Shown here: piece after piece, positions 61,407 to 64,000 of the stretch
Layout: each line of letters opens with the position of its first letter
How positions within the stretch are numbered: the first letter of the stretch is position 1
Source of the DNA: Symbiodinium natans
Taxonomy: Eukaryota > Sar > Dinophyceae > Suessiales > Symbiodiniaceae
Assembly (NCBI GenBank): GCA_905221605.1
Contig: CAJNDS010002511.1
Span: 321,609 to 385,608, forward strand
DNA length: 64,000 nucleotides
Reading direction: 5' to 3'
Notes under the pieces: generated by a model
What the model was told of the DNA's origin: nothing
Seen by the model: the letters and a program-made list of their open reading frames with translations, nothing else
Database searches by the model: none
Translations under genes and position numbers: made by a program

Positions 61407-61822
61407 GGCTTCCAAGGGGGCAGGCCTGCTTTCGTGGTCGTTCATGGAGCAGGCAACCCGTGAACCTCAGCCGACAGGGTGATGTACAGGTGCCTCTGCC
61501 TTTGAAAAATCGCAGAGGCCCAATATGTCATTGCGATGCAATGTTCAGTGCAGGCAGTGAGAAATGGTCCTTAGGGCGAAGGGGCCAGCACTGTGTAGCC
61601 TGTGCTCGCTTCCGCGCGCTCCACCTCTTTGTATTTTTGATCTTGCACCCCCTCAGCCCTAGCCCCTAAACCTTCGGGGCTTCAATTCGCAAGAACTCCG
61701 AGCCTTGACACCCTAAACCCCAAATCTCCATGAACCGACGAGCCCTGACTGGAAACCCTTAAGACTGATGTCCGGGAATGGAAAACACATGGAAGCCTTA
61801 GAGTTAAAGTGACTGACTGCAG

Positions 61823-61864
61823 GCGCAGCTCCAGGCATCGGCTGACAAGGTCACGGCCGTGGAG
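61823..61864 (+). CDS. Micro-exon, V-type module
   Basis: Fourteen codons, AQLQASADKVTAVE, CTGCAG| to GAG|GA (ambiguous by one codon). It plays the part of the 32399 exon in the LQKRL - RKR - V order. Confidence 0.5.
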
Positions 61865-61992
61865 GAAGGAGCGCTGCCCTCTGGAAGTTTTTTCAGGGGC
61901 CAGAGCTGACGGGACCAGGCCCCTGAATGTTAAACATCTGTGAGCCTACGCCCTAAGTCCTAAAAATCCTAAGCCCTCAGCCTTATGCCGAG

Positions 61993-62061
61993 GTTCAGAA
62001 GCTGGCGTCCACCATGCAGCGCTTCTCAGATGAGAGCCTCACACAGCTAAGCAGCCCCGAG
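61993..62061 (+). CDS. Micro-exon
   Basis: Twenty-three codons, starting VQKLASTMQRFSDESLTQLS, GCCGAG| to GAG|GC. CCTAAGTCCTAAAAATCCTAAGCCC-type sequence is upstream and a 120-bp G-strand array (GGGTTTAGG, GGGTTTATGG) follows. Confidence 0.6.
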
Positions 62062-62561
62062 GCAGGCAGGGTTTAGGCTTCCGGGTTCAGGGTTTTATTG
62101 GGGTCTTGAGGGTTCATGGAGTTCAGGGTTTATGGGGTTCAGGGTTTATGGGGTTGAGGGGTTTTGGCGTTGGGTGGGGAGCCCCCAAGGACTAGGGTTT
62201 GGGGGTTGATGGGATTAGGGCTTGTATCAGGGTTGGCTTATGGAGTGTTATTTGGGGTTTACAGGGTCTATGTGGTCCGAGATGTTGGGGCTTAGGTTTG
62301 GGGATTATGGGTTTGTGGCTTTACGGTGGGGCTTATTGGGGTTCCCTTTGAATCGCCCTCGTGCCAAGCGCCATCTCAGAGGAGCAACTCAGAGACTTGA
62401 CGTTCAAAGGAAGCTCTGATTTTTTTTGTCGGCCTAAAGACAACATATGGCTCAGTAGAGTTTTAGATCCTTGCAATTGAGGCGGAAAGCTGCTATTGTT
62501 CCCCTACGTATGCCTCCCCGTTCTGTATGACCCCCATGAACCTCCCAGAGAGGGGGGGAAG

Positions 62562-62621
62562 TTTGACCGGGAGGCCCGAGCGGTCGTCGACGAGATTAGC
62601 CAGGAAGAGAAGCGCGCCGAG
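62562..62621 (+). CDS. Micro-exon
   Basis: Twenty codons, FDREARAVVDEISQEEKRAE, GGGAAG| to GAG|GC. Very charged and helical. Confidence 0.6.
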
Positions 62622-63052
62622 GCAAGAAAGACAGTCCAAGTCTGTTAACGTAGGGGGTGGAAGAAGTACCCCTTAGGGTCCCCTTGTAAATGTACTATAA
62701 TAACCCCCAAAACCCCGTTCTAATTATTCAGGCCCGATGTTATCCTAAGCCCTGAACCCGAAGCCTTTCAAATCCTGAATCTTGAGACCCTGGGGCTGTG
62801 GGCCCTGAAGCCTCAACCGCCCCCTCCCTCCCGTTGTCGGCGAGGACGAAGACACAGCGCGCATGTCCTTTGTGCCCTGAGGGCTGTACCCGACGCCTTG
62901 TCACACATACAGACTGAACCGCCTAAGCTACCTGAACCACCTGAGCCCGAAATAAATCCAGCATGCATGGAACCGCCCGAAAGGCCGTGATCCCGCAACC
63001 GCGTAAAGCCCGAAGCCCCAACCAACCCCCGACCTCAAGTTAGAAGTCTCAG

Positions 63053-63100
63053 ACGGCGCTCAACGACTGCAAGAAGTTCCTGAGCCAGCGGCTGACGGAG
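63053..63100 (+). CDS. Micro-exon, FLSQRL module
   Basis: Sixteen codons, TALNDCKKFLSQRLTE, GTCTCAG| to GAG|GC. Related to the 30528 and 5354 exons. Upstream is CCCGAAGCCCCAACC; downstream GGTTTAGAG. Confidence 0.6.
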
Positions 63101-63579
63101 GCAAAAGCCTTGGCAGAGGCCGGTTTAGAGTTTGACTCTGGCTTCGGCTTCCTTACAAGTTCCTGAGTAAAGAGGGGGCTTTTCATAAGGCCCCTATGTA
63201 ACCCATTGAAGGGTTGTGTCATTGAATGGCTTCTGATGCGATAAGCTGCATTCGATGCGGAGTCTACGAGCAGGCCCAGCGCCGACCCTTCCTTGAGGAT
63301 CTGTCCAAGATCCAGCCGCGCGCCTGGTCGCATCACCTGACCCTGAACCCGAATGAGGCTCGGACGAGGAACTACCAGGAACCTGAAACCCCCAAATTCC
63401 AAACCCGCCATCCGAAATGGAGCCCGCGAGGCTCCTCAACCCAAGGCCCCCCCCCCCCCCACATAAACTCAGGGAGGGTGGCAGCGCAGACAGGACTTGG
63501 CCTGGTTGTGCGGCGTTTGCAGCATTCAGCCCTGTATGTACTAGCGAGCTGCCCATCGCGGCTAGTACCGTGTTACCTT

Positions 63580-63600
63580 GCCTCTAGCCTCTAGCCTCTA
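63580..63600 (+). repeat. Three tandem GCCTCTA units before a start codon
   Basis: The units run straight into GCCATGG of the cold-shock gene. Each contains CTCTAG, so if an intron ends here there are three equivalent acceptors. Confidence 0.6.
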
Positions 63601-63603
63601 GCC

Positions 63604-63915
63604 ATGGCGTACACAGGAACCTTGAAGAAGTTCATGGATGGAAAGGGCTTCGGCTTCATCGAGAACTCTGATGGTTCTGGCGATGTTTTTGTGCACTTCT
63701 CACAGCTGACCAATGGTGGCTCCGACGACATGATTGTCGGGACAGAGATGACCTTCGACATCGAGGAAGATGCGCGAAGCGGCAAAACCAAGGCCACCAA
63801 CGTGACTCTGATGGGCGGCGGCAGTGGTGGCGGTGGTGGCGGTGGTGGCTATGACTCCGGATACTCCAGCAAGGGCAAGGGCAAGGGCAAGGGCAAGCGC
63901 TATGACCCGTACTGA
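63604..63915 (+). CDS. Cold-shock domain protein, small
   Basis: 103 residues from ATG 63604 (GCCATGG). A single cold-shock domain covers residues 1-68, with both nucleic-acid-binding motifs visible: KGFGFI (RNP1) and DVFVHF (RNP2). The tail is Gly-rich (GGGSGGGGGGGGYDSGY), then KGKGKGKGKRYDPY. The fold binds single-stranded RNA or DNA; short one-domain versions with basic-glycine tails are common in dinoflagellates (general knowledge). The sequence is intact and free of introns from the start codon on. Confidence 0.92.
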   Translation: MAYTGTLKKFMDGKGFGFIENSDGSGDVFVHFSQLTNGGSDDMIVGTEMTFDIEEDARSGKTKATNVTLMGGGSGGGGGGGGYDSGYSSKGKGKGKGKRYDPY

Positions 63916-64000
63916 GCGTGCCCGCACGTGACTTTGCTGCCCGCGACCTCAGCATCTTATGAGCCGGGTAACCAATCTTCTCAAGCGCGCTTCAGTTGAG

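Noticed and set aside
1-64000. CRISPR array, bacterial operons, rRNA or tRNA genes
   Set aside because: No regular direct repeats with unique spacers, no ribosome-binding-site pattern and no rRNA. The only tRNA-like sequence I saw is the primer-site complement in the copia element.

Overview
The window looks like dinoflagellate nuclear DNA, most likely from the Symbiodiniaceae/Suessiales; the order and family are inference. The evidence is a dinoflagellate/viral nucleoprotein (DVNP) gene split by introns with GC and GA donors, a short cold-shock protein with a Gly and Lys-Gly tail, plant-type telomere-like TTTAGGG/CCCTAAA sequence scattered through nearly all intergenic or intronic DNA, and large retroelements with methyltransferase-like domains. 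Every host gene I can support is on the + strand.

Layout. 1-10.4 kb: telomere-like filler, low complexity, a foldback repeat, and short exon-like islands that code for charged helices. 10.4-19.0 kb: a DIRS-like tyrosine-recombinase retrotransposon with split direct repeats, three small upstream ORFs and a long pol ORF (reverse transcriptase, RNase H, methyltransferase-like domain, six FGYPKFRFRP repeats, tyrosine recombinase). 19-33 kb: more micro-exon islands, one MITE, and a striking C-run/AT-rich/G-run block. 33.16-43.08 kb: a young minus-strand Ty1/copia element with 229-bp LTRs, TAGGG target duplication, half-tRNA primer site, and a gag-pol broken into several frames. 43.5-64 kb: micro-exon islands alternating with ordinary genes: PIG-W/GWT1 (44.1 kb), an AAAP-type amino-acid transporter (50.9 kb), a disrupted Cys-rich gene (56.7 kb), DVNP (60.1 kb) and a cold-shock protein (63.6 kb).

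Main observation. About 45 islands of 24-93 bp, all on the + strand and spread over almost the whole window, read as Glu/Lys/Ala/Leu-rich helix. Most begin right after AG, end on a codon finishing in AG followed by GC, GT or GA, and have whole-codon length (phase 0/0). Downstream of many exons lies degenerate TTTAGGG-type sequence and upstream lies CCCTAAA-type sequence, so the two ends of one intron are complementary and could pair. Several exons recur as related modules in the same order (for example 8.1-8.6 kb against 24.7-25.1 kb, and 31.6-32.4 kb against 58.4-61.9 kb). I infer one or a few giant genes built from micro-exons, with retroelements and possibly whole host genes lying inside the introns. 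Exon boundaries were chosen by eye and need transcript support.
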